Positions 6,324-7,027 of a stretch of DNA of 7,027 nucleotides are shown here, one piece after another (within the stretch, counting starts at the first letter, position 1; the number at the start of each line of letters is the position of its first letter). The position numbers were made by a program, and so were the translations under genes. A model generated the notes under the pieces. It saw only the letters and a list, made by a program, of their open reading frames with translations. It did not search any database and had not been told where the DNA came from. Location: positions 18,377 to 25,403 of the forward strand of contig FR887189.1 in NCBI GenBank assembly GCA_000436735.1, in the 5' to 3' direction. The DNA is from Firmicutes bacterium CAG:170 (GTDB lineage: Bacteria; Bacillota; Clostridia; Oscillospirales; Oscillospiraceae).

Positions 6324-7027
6324 ATGGAAAAGATTGCAACCCGCGTTTCTTATGGGCAAGCGCTCAAGGCGCTTGGCGCGACGCATCCGGAAGTCATGGT
6401 GCTCGACGCCGACCTCTCCGGCGTGACCATGTCCAATCAATTCGCTGCGGCTTACCCGGAACGCTTTTTCAATATGGGCATCGCGGAGGCGGATATGTTC
6501 GGCGTTGCAGGCGGCATGGCCTCCTGCGGCAAGACGGTGTTTGCCAATACCTTTGCCATGTTCTCGGCCGGACGCTGTTGGGAGCAGATCCGCAACGGCA
6601 TCGCATACCCGGATCTGAACGTCAAGGTGATTGGCGGTCACGGCGGTATTTCGATCGGACAGGACGGCGCGACGCACCAGTGCATCGAGGACTTTGGCCT
6701 GATGCGCACGATCCCCGGCATGACGGTCGTATGCCCCTGCGACGACCATGAGATGAAGTGTGCGGTGACGGCACTGGCAGAATATCCGCATACGGCCTAT
6801 ATGCGGCTCGGGCGGATGCCGGTGGAGACGGTCACAGACGCGGTCCCGGGCTATCGGTTTGAGCTGGGCAAGGGCGCAGTCCTGCGCGGCGGCAGCGATG
6901 TGACGGTCATCGCCTGCGGGATCATGGTGCAGATGGCGCTGGAGGCGGCGGAGGCGCTGCAGGCCGAGGGGCTGTCCGTCCGCGTGATCGATATGCACAC
7001 CATCAAGCCGCTCGACGAGGAGCTGGT
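6324..7027 (+). CDS. Transketolase C-terminal subunit, pair 2, cut by right window edge
   Basis: The visible 234 residues open with MEKIATRVSYG, the same first 11 residues as the C1 subunit. Glu55 (MGIAEAD), His106, Asp114 and His118 (GGHGGISIGQDGATHQ, 104-119) and the RLGRM arginines are all present, so the active site is complete as far as seen. The reading frame is open to the edge; about 90 residues should be missing by comparison with C1. The start lies 2 nt after the N2 stop and 7 nt after a GGAGG (6312-6316) embedded in the end of N2. This repeats the coupling arrangement of pair 1. Several stretches are nearly identical in DNA to C1, while others have diverged. Confidence 0.95.
   Translation, partial: MEKIATRVSYGQALKALGATHPEVMVLDADLSGVTMSNQFAAAYPERFFNMGIAEADMFGVAGGMASCGKTVFANTFAMFSAGRCWEQIRNGIAYPDLNVKVIGGHGGISIGQDGATHQCIEDFGLMRTIPGMTVVCPCDDHEMKCAVTALAEYPHTAYMRLGRMPVETVTDAVPGYRFELGKGAVLRGGSDVTVIACGIMVQMALEAAEALQAEGLSVRVIDMHTIKPLDEEL

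Larger units (their letters stand above)
3659..7027 (+). repeat. Tandem duplication of a two-gene split-transketolase module
   Basis: The module N1-C1 (3659-5466) is repeated as N2-C2 (5485 to beyond 7027) in the same order and direction, with the same GGAGG-plus-7-nt signal before each C gene. The DNA similarity is patchy. Exact shared runs include 17 nt at the C starts (4498-4514 and 6324-6340) and 29 nt at 4891-4919 and 6717-6745. Two longer runs are 38 nt at 5086-5123 and 6912-6949, and 50 nt at 5152-5201 and 6978-7027. The N genes show more silent differences than the C genes. This is an older duplication, with the C copies possibly re-homogenised. Confidence 0.9.

Noticed and set aside
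3659..7027. Acetoin/pyruvate dehydrogenase E1 alpha-beta or DXP synthase as an identity for the split TPP enzymes
   Set aside because: The GHLGGS, SKGH, GDGE and DGATHQ motifs and subunit sizes (about 280 and 320 aa) match split transketolase. DXP synthase is a single chain, and no E2 or E3 genes are present.

Overview
The window carries seven protein genes, all recognisable as carbohydrate-catabolism enzymes. They lie on either side of an AT-rich divergent control region of about 370 bp (846-1212). Coding DNA is GC-rich, starts are nearly all ATG, Shine-Dalgarno sites are purine-rich, and promoters look like ordinary sigma-70/sigma-A hexamers. Split (two-subunit) transketolases together with an IolB-type isomerase fit an anaerobic, GC-rich Bacillota, for example a gut Clostridia/Oscillospiraceae-like organism. 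That placement is inference; there is no rRNA or other taxonomic marker.

Layout. Positions 1-845 (minus strand) encode a PfkB/ribokinase-family sugar kinase, cut at its C-terminus by the left edge. The spacer 846-1212 contains a good minus-strand promoter (878-906) for the kinase and a good plus-strand promoter (1116-1144) for the other genes. It also holds a perfect 10-bp inverted repeat (1066-1097) that could be an operator. On the plus strand follow iolB (5-deoxy-glucuronate isomerase, 1213-2004), an NAD(P)-type aldehyde dehydrogenase (2064-3485), and a spacer with a strong hairpin and T-rich tract (3525-3615). Two consecutive split-transketolase pairs come next: N1-C1 (3659-4498, 4498-5466) and N2-C2 (5485-6321, 6324 to beyond the right edge). 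The C genes are tightly coupled to their N partners, overlapping by 1 nt in pair 1 and separated by 2 nt in pair 2.

How the genes may work together. IolB makes 2-deoxy-5-keto-gluconate (DKG) in inositol breakdown. In the textbook route DKG is phosphorylated by IolC, split by the IolJ aldolase, and malonate semialdehyde is oxidised by the CoA-acylating IolA. Here iolB is instead followed by a hydrolytic-type aldehyde dehydrogenase that keeps the catalytic Glu IolA lacks, and by two transketolases. DKG read from its C6 end is a 1-hydroxy-2-ketose with the D-threo C3/C4 arrangement of normal transketolase donors. The arrangement resembles the known sulfo-transketolase route for sulfoquinovose (split transketolase plus aldehyde dehydrogenase). 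I therefore propose, as a hypothesis only, a transketolase-dependent branch for DKG or a related deoxy-ketose acid. The two pairs would be specialised for different donors; pair 1 has Gln where pair 2 keeps the donor-binding His. The obvious alternative is that the transketolases serve ordinary pentose metabolism and merely sit next to iolB.
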